Of a stretch of DNA of 64,000 nucleotides, positions 1 through 9,150 are shown piece by piece. Position 1 is the first letter of the stretch. The number at the start of each line of letters is the position of its first letter. Made by a program: the position numbers and the translations under genes. The notes below the pieces were generated by a model. That model worked only from the letters and a program-made list of their open reading frames with translations, did not search any database and was not told where the DNA came from. The stretch lies in NCBI RefSeq assembly GCF_015594925.2, contig NZ_CP087590.1, positions 1,674,001 to 1,738,000 of the forward strand, in the 5' to 3' direction. The DNA is from Vibrio sp. VB16. Lineage in GTDB: Bacteria > Pseudomonadota > Gammaproteobacteria > Enterobacterales > Vibrionaceae.

Positions 1-286
1 CAGCTATAGATAGCGAGTGGAAACTTTCGCTATCTATAGATTCGAAAAGATTCCCGAGAAGAACGGCGGCTTCTCCATTTCCCTGCATCGCCGCTCTAAT
101 TAGCCAATAATGACTTTCTTTGAATTTGTTCTCTTCTTGATATGCAATTGAAAGCGCTATTTGTGCTTTGTTGTCTCCAGACTCCGCAGTCGTAATAAGA
201 TTTTCATCGATCGCAGCAGTGACGGAATATGAGAGTGTACTCATGAGCAAACAACAAGCTAACCAAACTGACCTAAAACATATCAT
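1..286 (-). CDS. Sel1-repeat (TPR-like) exported protein, 3' part outside window
   Basis: An open minus-strand frame starts at ATG 286 and runs off the window edge without a stop (95 codons seen), so the C-terminus is missing. The N-terminus has a hydrophobic stretch followed by a small-residue cut region (SYSVTA, then AIDEN), which looks like a Sec signal peptide. After it comes Sel1-type helical repeat sequence, with the typical AESGDNKAQIALSIAY and then WLIRAAMQGNGEAAVLLG. Sel1 repeats are protein-interaction solenoids; no specific partner can be named. The start lies 31 bp downstream of the DUF2786 gene on the same strand, so the two may be co-transcribed. The ribosome binding site is weak. 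The family call is good, the function unknown. Confidence 0.7.
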   Translation of the reverse strand, partial: MICFRSVWLACCLLMSTLSYSVTAAIDENLITTAESGDNKAQIALSIAYQEENKFKESHYWLIRAAMQGNGEAAVLLGNLFESIDSESFHSLSIA

Positions 287-317
287 GTTGCTATCCCACG
301 TATCCCAATGTGTATGG

Positions 318-1001
318 TTACTCAAGCATTTTTGGTGCTTTGGCACCATCGACAGGCCGGTTGACTGATAGCTTTCGACCTTTTTTTAATCCTACTTCGT
401 AGTCTTTCGTGATGTTCTTCATCGCGTCTCTGAGTTGTTGCTTAAAAGTTTCACGATCGATGTTTTTGAACTCACGATCAATATAGTTGTTGATTTTGTT
501 GTTTGAATCGTCGTCGGGTGCAATCTCAGGTAATTTTTCTAGAGCGCCTTCTACCCAGCCAGATACAAATGAGTTTACTCTACGTGTAACTTCAGTGTTG
601 CTTGTCCCTGTACCAGAAAAGCTATTTCTAAACTGACCAGTGTGTTCGTTCATTTCTCGATAGATAATGTCGAAAGCAAATGCGGCAAAAATAGCGCGAT
701 CAGCTTCTCCTATAAATTCTACTCGTTTAAGTCCTTTATGGTTTAAGAGAACAGCTTCCACACCAAACTTGGTGTTGATACCACGAATTACTCTTAATAT
801 AGTGGAACTAATACTGGTTGGTAGCAGATGGGTAGATTGGGTTTTACCCATCTTAATGAATTCAATATCGTCTTTATCCAGACCATATTTGATCATTAGG
901 CGATGGGCCATTTTAATTGCTTGTGCAGCCTCGTTTACATTGGCTGAGTTACCTAACTCTAGGCATTTTGCAATTTTCTTTAGCGCTTTCTGCTTATCCA
1001 T
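318..1001 (-). CDS. DUF2786 domain-containing protein
   Basis: This 227-residue cytoplasmic protein has no signal peptide or membrane segment. Residues 1-40 (MDKQKALKKIAKCLELG, then NEAAQAIKMAHRLMIKYGL) match the N-terminal helical DUF2786 domain, which occurs in bacterial and phage genomes. The rest is mixed alpha/beta with a basic C-terminus (VGLKKGRKLSVNRPVDG). No enzymatic motif is recognised and I assign no function. It sits directly upstream of the Sel1-repeat gene on the same strand (31-bp gap), a possible two-gene unit. The antisense frame over its first half is a shadow. Confidence 0.75.
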   Translation of the reverse strand: MDKQKALKKIAKCLELGNSANVNEAAQAIKMAHRLMIKYGLDKDDIEFIKMGKTQSTHLLPTSISSTILRVIRGINTKFGVEAVLLNHKGLKRVEFIGEADRAIFAAFAFDIIYREMNEHTGQFRNSFSGTGTSNTEVTRRVNSFVSGWVEGALEKLPEIAPDDDSNNKINNYIDREFKNIDRETFKQQLRDAMKNITKDYEVGLKKGRKLSVNRPVDGAKAPKMLE

Positions 1002-1102
1002 GAACCTACTTAAAATAGAGTGCTTAACTTCGAAAAGTCGACTATTTTACCTACTTTTGGCTCGGAGATAAAGGAGAGCTTTAATATAGAAGAGTAATAA
1101 AA

Positions 1103-1120
1103 AACCGTCTTTCGACGGTT
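1103..1120 (-). terminator. Rho-independent terminator of the DUF3334 gene
   Basis: A perfect 7-bp stem (AACCGTC / GACGGTT) with a 4-nt loop is followed on the minus strand by a T-rich run. It lies about 30 bp past the stop of the gene at 1152-1832. Confidence 0.8.
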
Positions 1121-1151
1121 CGTTATGAGTACAAAGACAAATAATGTCTAA

Positions 1152-1832
1152 CTATATCCCTAGTTCATCTAATAAATCGTTTGCAGAATGGTTTGATTCC
1201 ACCTCTTCAGATTTCGTTTTAGCCTTTTTGTTTTGCTCTTGTTCTAGAATGAGATCAGGGTCAGAACTCTCTTCTAACTCAAATTCTTCCATTTGAATAA
1301 ACTCGGTTTTATCCATCGCTAGTTCTAAATAAAAAATGTTATTGCCTTCTGTTGAGAACGTTACGCGTCTAGCTTGGGGTCTATCTAAGTTAGTATCGAT
1401 AGAAATAAGAACCTGTTTATTGATTGCGAGCATTTTAGGTTGGTTTTGAGTAATGTTTGTCTTTAGTTCTTTACGGATTTTATGCGTAAAGTCACCAACT
1501 AGTTGGTTCATCAATTCACCTAATACGTCACCCACTTCATCTGAGGTGTGAAGTATCGCGAGCTCTTCTTCTGGCATCCCCATGTTGCGCATGTAATTGG
1601 TGTAAATTTCTAATGCGGATTGTGAGGTAAAGTTCGTGACAACCAAACCAGAAAAACCACCATCGAATAAGACAAAACAACCAAAGTCAGGTCGTAAGCA
1701 GGTCTTATTTATTTTTTGTACCATAGCTGAGTATTTTATGTCGGTATTGGTCGCCGTGCTCAGAACGCCTGAAACAGATTGGCAAAGCATAAGCAAGATA
1801 TCTTCGGTAGTGATGACTTTATTTTTTTTCAT
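1152..1832 (-). CDS. DUF3334 protein with CheC/CheX-type phosphatase signature
   Basis: A 226-residue cytoplasmic protein of the DUF3334 family. Residues 102-109 read DVLGELMN and Pro132 follows after 22 residues. This is exactly the D/S-x3-E-x2-N-x22-P signature of the CheC/CheX/FliY phospho-aspartate phosphatases, with E106 and N109 in the positions of the catalytic pair. The C-terminal third is acidic and low complexity (EEFELEESSDPDLILEQEQ), probably a disordered tail. The motif is seen directly; the phosphatase role is inferred. No chemotaxis gene or response regulator is nearby, so the partner is unknown. Transcribed alone, with its own terminator at 1103-1120. Confidence 0.75.
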   Translation of the reverse strand: MKKNKVITTEDILLMLCQSVSGVLSTATNTDIKYSAMVQKINKTCLRPDFGCFVLFDGGFSGLVVTNFTSQSALEIYTNYMRNMGMPEEELAILHTSDEVGDVLGELMNQLVGDFTHKIRKELKTNITQNQPKMLAINKQVLISIDTNLDRPQARRVTFSTEGNNIFYLELAMDKTEFIQMEEFELEESSDPDLILEQEQNKKAKTKSEEVESNHSANDLLDELGI

Positions 1833-2017
1833 TGTGTCTATTCTTATATTGATTTCACATTAGTTGTTATTGATTATGAACAAAAATATCGACTAGGTCA
1901 TTAGGAATAGTGTTTTGTTCAAATGTCAGATGAGGTAAAGTGACCCAAATCATAATTTTAACACTTAAGCATCCCCTTAGCTGTAGGATACAGTGTAGGT
2001 AGAGGGCAGGAAGCACA

Positions 2018-5000
2018 ATGTCTAGCAATGCAGATATGTCTAAAAACGTAAAATCAGTGACCAGAATGACACTACCCCGGTTAGAGAACCAAAACAGTGT
2101 TGATCCTGTTGTATTAAAATACTTGGACCAGTTAGCTACCCAAGGTTTTACTGGTGATATAGAATCTCAATACTCGAGCCGTCTCGCGGTTGCAACGGAT
2201 AACAGCGTTTATCAACAACTGCCACAAGCGGTTGTGCATCCAAAAACGACTGCCGACGTTATCCTTATCGGTAGGTTAAGTCAGCATTCGGATTACGAGC
2301 GCATTACTTTTTCTCCTCGAGGTGGAGGAACAGGGACTAATGGTCAGTCGTTAACGAAAGGCATTGTTGTCGACCTGTCTAGGCATATGAATAAAGTGCT
2401 AGAGGTGAACGAAAAAGAGGGATGGGTTAGAGTACAAACTGGCATCATAAAGGACCAACTTAACGATGTTGTTCGCCCGTATGGGTTCTTTTTCTCTCCT
2501 GAACTGTCAACCAGTAACCGAGCGACACTTGGCGGTATGATTAATACCGACGCGTCAGGCCAAGGTTCTCTTCGGTATGGTAAAACCTCTGATCACGTTC
2601 TTTCATTGCAAGCTGTATTTGCAGACGGATCAATCTATGAGACAGATAAGTCTCATGGGGGGAATGAAATAGGTGAGTATGCATACAACGCCTATCAAGT
2701 AACGGAACAAGTATGTCGAGAGAAAAGAACACAGATAGTTGATAAGTTTCCACCATTAAATCGATTCTTAACTGGCTATGATTTAAAAAATGCGTTGAGT
2801 GAACAAGGCGAGTTTGATTTAACTCGCGTACTGTGTGGATCTGAAGGGTCATTGGCTTTTATAACCGAGGCCAAATTAAATCTTACCCCAATCCCTAAGA
2901 CAAGAACCCTAGTCAACGTAAAATATAATAGCTTTGATTCCGCGCTTAGAATGGCGCCGTTTCTTGTAGAAGCTAACGCTTTGTCTGTAGAAACCATTGA
3001 TTCAAAAGTGCTCAATTTAGCGAAAGAGGATATTGTTTGGCATTCGGTTAGTGATCTGCTTCTTGATGTTCCAGACAAGGAAATGCTTGGCATCAATATT
3101 GTAGAGTTTGCTGGAAATGATACAGAAGTCATCGTTGAACAAGTTGCGGCCTTAACGGCACAACTCGACCAGATGCTCGCAAATGACGAGAGAGGATTGA
3201 TAGGCTATCAAGTCTGTGAAGACTTAGCGAGTATCGGTCGTATCTACGGCATGCGGAAAAAAGCCGTTGGTCTGTTAGGGGCGATAAAAGGAAGAGCGAA
3301 ACCCGTTCCTTTCACTGAAGACACGTGTGTACCACCAGAACATCTTGCCGATTTTATTGCGGAGTTTCGTGAGCTATTAGATAGCAAAGGGCTTTATTAC
3401 GGAATGTTTGGTCATGTCGATACTGGCGTACTTCATGTTCGTCCAGCGCTTGACCTTTGTGACCCTTTACAAGAGACGTTGATGCAGGAGTTATCTGATC
3501 GTGTTGTCGCCTTAGTTGCCAAGTATGGCGGCTTGATGTGGGGAGAACATGGAAAAGGTTATCGCTCAGAATATGGCCCAGAGTTCTTTGGGGAGGAGTT
3601 GTTTATTGAACTTCGTCGCATAAAAGCAGCGTTTGACCCAATGAACAAGATGAATCCGGGAAAGATATGCACACCGCTAGACAGCAGTGCTGAACTGGTG
3701 AAAGTGAGTGATACTAAACGGGCTTTTTACGACCGTCAAATTAGCGTTACAGTAAGAGATAGCTTTAAGCAAGCAATGGAATGCAATGGTAACGGGCTCT
3801 GCTTCAATTACGATACCAGTTCACCAATGTGTCCTTCTATGAAAGTAACAGCAGACAGAAGACAATCGCCTAAAGGCCGTGCAGGGCTTGTTCGTGAGTG
3901 GCTTCGTCAACTGACCGAGCAAGGCGTTGATATCCTTGATCTAGAAAATGAGACGTTGAGCAAGAATCCAACAATTAGCGTGATGGTTGACCGAGTAAGA
4001 AATAGCCTAAACAAACGACACGAATATGATTTCTCACATGAAGTGTATGAGGCGATGAACGGCTGCCTAGCATGCAAAGCCTGTGGTACTCAGTGCCCAA
4101 TCAAAGTTGATGTGCCGAGTTTTAGATCTCGTTTCTTAAATATCTACTACTCTCGTTATCAACGCCCAGCGAAAGATTACCTCGTGGCAAATATTGAAAC
4201 GATGTTGCCGTTAATGGCAAAAGCACCCATGGTAGTAAATGCGGTTCTAGCTCAGAAATGGGTACAAGGTTTAACGGCAAAAACAGTGGGGTACATTGAC
4301 GCGCCTTTGTTGTCGAAACCGACATTGAAACAACAACTTGCCGATAATAATAACGTCAATTTTGACATTCAAAAACTAGCTCAACTTTCTAAAGAAGACA
4401 GAGACAACCATGTGCTTATCGTACAAGATCCGTTCACCTCTTTTTACGATGCGGAAGTGGTCGCCGACTTTGTTGTTTTGCTTGAGAAACTGGGTAAACA
4501 ACCGATTCTGTTACCGTTCAAACCTAATGGGAAAGCACAGCATATAAAGGGGTTCTTAAAACAGTTTACGGGCACCGCAAAAACAGCGGCAAGTTTCTTA
4601 AATATGGTCTCTGACTTGAATATTCCATTGGTTGGTGTTGACCCCGCGCTTGTGCTTTGTTATCGCGATGAGTACGTCGATATTTTGGGAGAGGAAAGAG
4701 GGGAGTTTCAGGTACAGAATTCCCACGAATACCTAATTGATCAACTTGATAGTCTAAAGGTTGGTGAACCATCCAACGAAGCACCGTGGCATCTTTTTGC
4801 ACACTGTACTGAGAAAACACGATTGCCAAACGCTGAAAAAGAGTGGCAAACAATTTTTAAATTCTTTGGCGGCGTGCTAGAGAGTGTGTCTGTAGGCTGC
4901 TGCGGTATGGCTGGAACATTCGGACACGAACAAGACAAGTACCAGATGTCGAAAGATATCTACAATTTGAGCTGGGGAGTACAGATGCAGCAGTTAGACA

Positions 5001-5104
5001 AAAAACGTTGCTTGGTCACAGGGTATTCTTGCCGTAGTCAGGTCAAGCGATTGGAGCATGAGAAGATGAAGCATCCGGTGCAGGCTCTACTGCTAATGAT
5101 TTAG
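2018..5104 (+). CDS. ydiJ: YdiJ-type FAD/Fe-S D-2-hydroxyacid dehydrogenase
   Basis: The 1028-residue protein is close to the roughly 1018-residue E. coli YdiJ, a D-2-hydroxyglutarate dehydrogenase-type flavoprotein. Domain order is: a PCMH-type FAD-binding domain (about 50-280, with PRGGGTGTNGQSL), an FAD-oxidase C-terminal domain, a cysteine cluster for Fe-S binding (CLACKACGTQCP, residues about 683-694), and a C-terminal CCG region (GCCGMAGTFGHE, about 960). It would oxidise a D-2-hydroxyacid in the cytoplasm and pass electrons on through FAD and the Fe-S centre. The start is supported by AGGA about 8 nt upstream of the ATG. No lactate permease or other lld/dld gene is adjacent. Substrate (2-hydroxyglutarate versus lactate) cannot be decided from sequence. 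Confidence 0.88.
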   Translation: MSSNADMSKNVKSVTRMTLPRLENQNSVDPVVLKYLDQLATQGFTGDIESQYSSRLAVATDNSVYQQLPQAVVHPKTTADVILIGRLSQHSDYERITFSPRGGGTGTNGQSLTKGIVVDLSRHMNKVLEVNEKEGWVRVQTGIIKDQLNDVVRPYGFFFSPELSTSNRATLGGMINTDASGQGSLRYGKTSDHVLSLQAVFADGSIYETDKSHGGNEIGEYAYNAYQVTEQVCREKRTQIVDKFPPLNRFLTGYDLKNALSEQGEFDLTRVLCGSEGSLAFITEAKLNLTPIPKTRTLVNVKYNSFDSALRMAPFLVEANALSVETIDSKVLNLAKEDIVWHSVSDLLLDVPDKEMLGINIVEFAGNDTEVIVEQVAALTAQLDQMLANDERGLIGYQVCEDLASIGRIYGMRKKAVGLLGAIKGRAKPVPFTEDTCVPPEHLADFIAEFRELLDSKGLYYGMFGHVDTGVLHVRPALDLCDPLQETLMQELSDRVVALVAKYGGLMWGEHGKGYRSEYGPEFFGEELFIELRRIKAAFDPMNKMNPGKICTPLDSSAELVKVSDTKRAFYDRQISVTVRDSFKQAMECNGNGLCFNYDTSSPMCPSMKVTADRRQSPKGRAGLVREWLRQLTEQGVDILDLENETLSKNPTISVMVDRVRNSLNKRHEYDFSHEVYEAMNGCLACKACGTQCPIKVDVPSFRSRFLNIYYSRYQRPAKDYLVANIETMLPLMAKAPMVVNAVLAQKWVQGLTAKTVGYIDAPLLSKPTLKQQLADNNNVNFDIQKLAQLSKEDRDNHVLIVQDPFTSFYDAEVVADFVVLLEKLGKQPILLPFKPNGKAQHIKGFLKQFTGTAKTAASFLNMVSDLNIPLVGVDPALVLCYRDEYVDILGEERGEFQVQNSHEYLIDQLDSLKVGEPSNEAPWHLFAHCTEKTRLPNAEKEWQTIFKFFGGVLESVSVGCCGMAGTFGHEQDKYQMSKDIYNLSWGVQMQQLDKKRCLVTGYSCRSQVKRLEHEKMKHPVQALLLMI

Positions 5105-5189
5105 CTGAAAATTGTACTCAATAATTGTCGTTCAACTAAGCAGGTTGACGATGGTACTTGTTAATGTGTAAGAAACTGGGAACCAAGAA

Positions 5190-5651
5190 ATGAAAGTGTT
5201 AGAACTGAAAGTACCACCAGTATTTGTGTTTCTAGTGTGTCTTTGCCTTATGTATTGGTTTCACTCGTTAAGTTCGTTATTTACTATTGGCGTTCCGATT
5301 TCAAACGTAATCTTTGCTATCTGTTTTGTTGGGGCTGGCTATTTTGGTCTCAGTGGGATCTATGAATTTAAGAAAGCGAAAACATCGGTACATCCAGTCG
5401 ATATAAATAAGACGACATCGGTGGTAGATACAGGTGTCTATAAACTCACCCGAAACCCTATGTACTTGGGTTTACTTCTGCTTTTGTTTGGTTTTGGGTA
5501 CTGGTTACAAGATCTCTCCAGTATGGCTGTGTGCGTTGTATTTGTAATGTACATGAATCGGTTTCAAATTGGCCCTGAAGAGAGGCACTTAACCAGTAAA
5601 TTTGGCAAGGGTTATACGGATTATAAAAATAAGGTTAGGCGTTGGATTTAG
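5190..5651 (+). CDS. ICMT/PEMT-like membrane methyltransferase family protein
   Basis: A 153-residue integral membrane protein with about four hydrophobic segments. Its C-terminal half has the signature of the isoprenylcysteine carboxyl methyltransferase / phospholipid methyltransferase superfamily: GVYKLTRNPMYLGLLLLLFG, then PEERHLTSKFGKGYTDYKNK. In this family the RNPMY helix and the ExxL..fG.. loop form the SAM pocket. Bacterial members are mostly uncharacterised, so the methyl acceptor is unknown. It follows ydiJ by 85 bp on the same strand and may be read from the same message; a bidirectional terminator closes the unit. Confidence 0.8.
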   Translation: MKVLELKVPPVFVFLVCLCLMYWFHSLSSLFTIGVPISNVIFAICFVGAGYFGLSGIYEFKKAKTSVHPVDINKTTSVVDTGVYKLTRNPMYLGLLLLLFGFGYWLQDLSSMAVCVVFVMYMNRFQIGPEERHLTSKFGKGYTDYKNKVRRWI

Positions 5652-5660
5652 CTAAATAAA

Positions 5661-5687
5661 AACCCCCTTCACATAGTGAAGAGGGTT
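5661..5687. terminator. Bidirectional terminator
   Basis: A 12-bp stem with one mismatch (AACCCCCTTCAC / GTGAAGAGGGTT) and loop ATA, with T-rich tracts on both strands. It separates the convergent ICMT-like and DUF3581 genes. Confidence 0.85.
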
Positions 5688-5709
5688 TTTATTTAATAAT
5701 ATGCTGGAT

Positions 5710-6435
5710 TTAAGCGGTGATAACAAATTTGGACAAAAATGCGTCTTTACATTCGATAAATCGAGAGACTAGATCATCCACAGCAGTATGGTCATATGGG
5801 CGTAATCCACTTGCGACCATGCGCTTAACCCCTTTTCCTACTAGTTCACCATCTTCTTTAAAATCAAAGTTGAGGGTGACGATTCCACGTTTTCCTGCAA
5901 CATCAAACGTCGCACCTGAAAACTCAACTTCTGGGTGATGGAGATCTAAACGAGTAAACTCAATTTCCATACTTTCATAGATAACCAGAGGACGCTGGCA
6001 GTTGATCATCATTTTTTGTTGTTCCATCAAAGGAACCATGATGTGTGGGAAGTTCATTCCGGAAAACTGTACGTAATTTTTAACGACATGTTCGATAAAC
6101 TCTGCATCGTGACTCACTTCACCTTCTCGATTCATATGCAGATATTCTTTACCATTTTCATCTACAACCGCACTTTCGTTTTCGCATTTGTTTTCGACCT
6201 GAAGCGCAACACCATCATTGACCATGCCAGAAAAATCGAAACGCATTTTTTGGCTGATTCCTTCTTTTTTAAGTAAAACAGCAAAAAGAAGATCACCAGG
6301 TACGCAAAAACGTTTGTTGTCTTCGTCATGAAGCGGGTTAAAATCGCCTGCTACTTTTTTGGCAAAGTGGCTCGCTTGACGTCGAGTAAATTGGAATCTC
6401 TGGTTAAGTACTGAAAAATAAGGAGTTAAAAACAT
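5710..6435 (-). CDS. DUF3581 protein, MaoC/hotdog-like
   Basis: A 241-residue soluble protein of the DUF3581 family. Residues about 22-47 contain FAKKVAGDFNPLHDEDNKRF. This closely resembles the hydratase-2 motif of MaoC-type (R)-enoyl-CoA hydratases (GDxNPxH, with Asp and His catalytic), followed by a VPGD segment like the usual x-x-G turn. The second half could be another hotdog unit. The motif is visible; hydratase or thioesterase activity on acyl-CoA is inference. It lies alone between two terminator/intergenic regions, with no fatty-acid genes next to it. Confidence 0.75.
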   Translation of the reverse strand: MFLTPYFSVLNQRFQFTRRQASHFAKKVAGDFNPLHDEDNKRFCVPGDLLFAVLLKKEGISQKMRFDFSGMVNDGVALQVENKCENESAVVDENGKEYLHMNREGEVSHDAEFIEHVVKNYVQFSGMNFPHIMVPLMEQQKMMINCQRPLVIYESMEIEFTRLDLHHPEVEFSGATFDVAGKRGIVTLNFDFKEDGELVGKGVKRMVASGLRPYDHTAVDDLVSRFIECKDAFLSKFVITA

Positions 6436-6578
6436 AATTCTCTGCTAGTCGCTAAAAACAGATCAATTATATACAATTTTTTTGTGACAATGGTCTAATC
6501 AGTGAGTTTTGACCAACTACTGACATTCGATAGATATTGGTGGCCAATTAAACTATTGGCATGAGTACTTTGTTTGAG

Positions 6579-7313
6579 TCAGCCGAGTAACTCTGTTGTA
6601 CTAGAACTCAATAATTGAGTTAATGCAGTAAGATATGTTTCGCTTGAATCGTCGGGAGACACGGGAGGAAACTCAACCGTTACACATGGTAAGTCATTCT
6701 CTTTGCACCATGTTCCGAATGACCCCGGTGTTTCATAACCAACATTTGGAACCACTGGAAGATTGAATCTGATTGATAACCAATGGGCAAGGTGGGACAT
6801 ACTCGGATCATCAATACAGGCAAGAGGCTCGTGAAAACTTATAGAAAATAAAGGTTTTAGTTGAGTAATTAAACCTATTAGCGCCTCTGTTTCCGGTTCT
6901 GGATTTGTACCGTTTCGGGATTTAATGATCACATCTCTTGTCTTTGCTCTGCCGTTCCAACGGTAGACGGTATCTTCAATTAATTGATTCCGTGTTGGGA
7001 AGTTTCGGTTTAGATCAACGTAGTTAGCATTCGAACGTGTGCCTAATTGATTGCCATCGGGATTAACGGATAAAATGACATGGTGTTTTTGTTGGTTCCC
7101 AACAAGTGTTCGTAGTGCACATGATAATGCAGAGATTGAGGCCGTTTCATCACCATGAGTTCCCGCGAAAATTAGGCCCGCTTGATCGACCTCAATTTGA
7201 GCAGGGAAATATAACAGGGGGGCACCATGAACGGAGTGACCATATAAAATAGGTTCAACGGTGAATGTTGCTCTTTCAGAACGCTGTCTTAATTGTATCA
7301 TTAGGCTTTCCAT
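6579..7313 (-). CDS. mpaA: Murein tripeptide amidase (M14 carboxypeptidase)
   Basis: The 244-residue protein belongs to the zinc carboxypeptidase M14 family. It has the first zinc pair in AGTHGDETAS (H and E), the substrate-arginine region NYVDLNRNFPT, the third ligand in SFHEPLACID, and a late VTVEFPPVSP with the catalytic Glu. MpaA cleaves the gamma-D-Glu-meso-DAP bond of murein tripeptide in the cytoplasm during cell-wall recycling. It has no signal peptide, consistent with that place. It is divergent from an OppA/MppA-like binding protein (164-bp gap), which fits a shared role in murein-peptide uptake and breakdown. Confidence 0.88.
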   Translation of the reverse strand: MESLMIQLRQRSERATFTVEPILYGHSVHGAPLLYFPAQIEVDQAGLIFAGTHGDETASISALSCALRTLVGNQQKHHVILSVNPDGNQLGTRSNANYVDLNRNFPTRNQLIEDTVYRWNGRAKTRDVIIKSRNGTNPEPETEALIGLITQLKPLFSISFHEPLACIDDPSMSHLAHWLSIRFNLPVVPNVGYETPGSFGTWCKENDLPCVTVEFPPVSPDDSSETYLTALTQLLSSSTTELLG

Positions 7314-7477
7314 TTTTTAATATGTGAGCTTTACCCTAAACGACGCCCCACTCAAACTGATATATTTACATCTCGTAACATGTCGCAGAGATATAAACAA
7401 TATCATTATGGTTTGTCTATAACTATCAATTAGTCAATGCGTTATTTAATATGTGTATCAACATTCAAGGATGACCA

Positions 7478-9109
7478 ATGGAAAACAAGTGTAAAACACC
7501 CCTCTCAATACTAACGAGCGTAATTTTGTCGATCGTCTTTTCTGCACAAGCGAATGCGGCCAATGTGCCAGAAGGTGTGTCACTCGCAGAAAAACAGGTT
7601 TTGGTAAGAGGCAATGATGCAGAAGCTGCAACATTAGATCCCTTACTAGCGGAAGGGATGCCAGAAATGCATATCCTACGAGACTTGTTTGAAGGGCTAG
7701 TTATTCAGGATGAAAACGGCAAAGTAATCCCCGGTGTAGCTGAAAAATGGGAAAATAAAGGAAACCAAATTTATACTTTTCATCTTCGTAAAGATGCGCA
7801 GTGGTCTAATGGTGACCCTGTCACTGCAAATGATTTCTTGTTTAGTTTGTTACGAGTCGTCGATCCTAATTTTGCCTCTCCTAACGCGTGGTATTTGAAA
7901 CTGACAGAAATAAAAAATGCCAAAGCGATAATAGAAGGAAAAATGCCAGTAGAATCATTGGGCGTAAAAGTGTTAGATGCCTATACCTTGGAATTTGAAT
8001 TGGACAAACCGGTTCCGTACTTTATCGCCATGACCGCACATACTGCGATGATGCCACTCCATGCTAAAACAGTATTATCTAATGGTGATAAGTGGGCTAG
8101 ACCCGAAACCATGGTCTCTAACGGAGCGTTTAAGCTCAGTGAATGGGTGATTAACGAACGTATCGAATTGGAAAGAAACGAAAACTATTGGGATAATAGC
8201 AACACTGTCTTGAATCACGTAACTTATATCCCGTTTGAGAATCAAAATTCTGCACTTAATCGATATAAAACTGGCGAAGTTGATATGACGTCAGACGTGC
8301 CAGCACAGATGGCAATAAAGATTAAAGAAACCTATCCAGATGACTATCGTGTGACACCTTTGTTATGTACCTATTACTATGCCTTTAACACGCAACACAA
8401 ACCATTTGATGACCCAAAAGTACGTAAGGCCGCGGCGTATTCAATCAAGCGTGATGTGATCACGGATGGAATTACGAATGTCGGAAATGAACCGGCATTC
8501 ACTTTCGCGCACAAAGATGTTGCGGGCTTTAAAGCGACCTTGCCGGATTATGCTAAATTGAGCCAGAAAGAACGGGAAGAGCAGGGTGCATTATTGGCTA
8601 AAGAGGCCGGTTTTGACGAGCAAAACCCAATTAAAGCAAAGCTTTTATATAACACTAGCGAAAGTCACAAAACCATTGCTATTGCCATTGCGTCTATGCT
8701 TGATCAGAATCTAGGTGCACAGATAATGCCCGAAAACCAAGAGTGGAAGTCTTACCTGAGTGCTAGGAAATCGGGTGACTTTGATATCTTAAGAGCATCG
8801 TGGTGTGGTGACTACAATGAAGCCTCTACCTTTTTGAGCTTGTTTACATCCGATAATGAACGAAACTACGCTTTTTACAAAAATGATGAGTACGATCTAG
8901 CGATTTCTAACGCTCAGATGGCGACCAATGAAAAAGAAAGGAATCTGTATTACGATCAAGCGGAATCGATCCTCGTTAAGGATATGCCGGTAGCACCTAT
9001 CTATTTCTATATGCAAGCCAGGTTAGTAAAGCCAACGATTGGTGGCTTCCCAATGCATAATGCAGAAGGTCGAATCTATTCCAAAGATCTTTACATTAAG
9101 GCCAAGTAG
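7478..9109 (+). CDS. Peptide ABC transporter substrate-binding protein (OppA/MppA family)
   Basis: A 543-residue periplasmic solute-binding protein of family 5. It has an N-terminal signal peptide (hydrophobic core then AQANAA), the family opening LVRGNDAEAATLDPLLAEG, and typical SBP_bac_5 blocks (LRKDAQWSNGDPVTANDF; PVAPIYFYMQARLV). Length matches E. coli OppA/MppA (about 540). No permease or ATPase genes follow, so it must borrow a translocator, as MppA does with OppBCDF. Its position opposite mpaA suggests murein tripeptide as ligand, but that is inference; a general oligopeptide binder is equally possible by sequence. A terminator follows at 9126-9150. Confidence 0.85.
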   Translation: MENKCKTPLSILTSVILSIVFSAQANAANVPEGVSLAEKQVLVRGNDAEAATLDPLLAEGMPEMHILRDLFEGLVIQDENGKVIPGVAEKWENKGNQIYTFHLRKDAQWSNGDPVTANDFLFSLLRVVDPNFASPNAWYLKLTEIKNAKAIIEGKMPVESLGVKVLDAYTLEFELDKPVPYFIAMTAHTAMMPLHAKTVLSNGDKWARPETMVSNGAFKLSEWVINERIELERNENYWDNSNTVLNHVTYIPFENQNSALNRYKTGEVDMTSDVPAQMAIKIKETYPDDYRVTPLLCTYYYAFNTQHKPFDDPKVRKAAAYSIKRDVITDGITNVGNEPAFTFAHKDVAGFKATLPDYAKLSQKEREEQGALLAKEAGFDEQNPIKAKLLYNTSESHKTIAIAIASMLDQNLGAQIMPENQEWKSYLSARKSGDFDILRASWCGDYNEASTFLSLFTSDNERNYAFYKNDEYDLAISNAQMATNEKERNLYYDQAESILVKDMPVAPIYFYMQARLVKPTIGGFPMHNAEGRIYSKDLYIKAK

Positions 9110-9125
9110 TACCAATAATCTAAGC

Positions 9126-9150
9126 TGGGCATAGGGACAAACTATGCCCA
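9126..9150 (+). terminator. Terminator after the OppA-like gene
   Basis: A 9-bp perfect stem (TGGGCATAG / CTATGCCCA), a 7-nt loop, then TTATTTTTAA. It ends the gene at 7478-9109 before the thrS promoter region. Confidence 0.8.
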
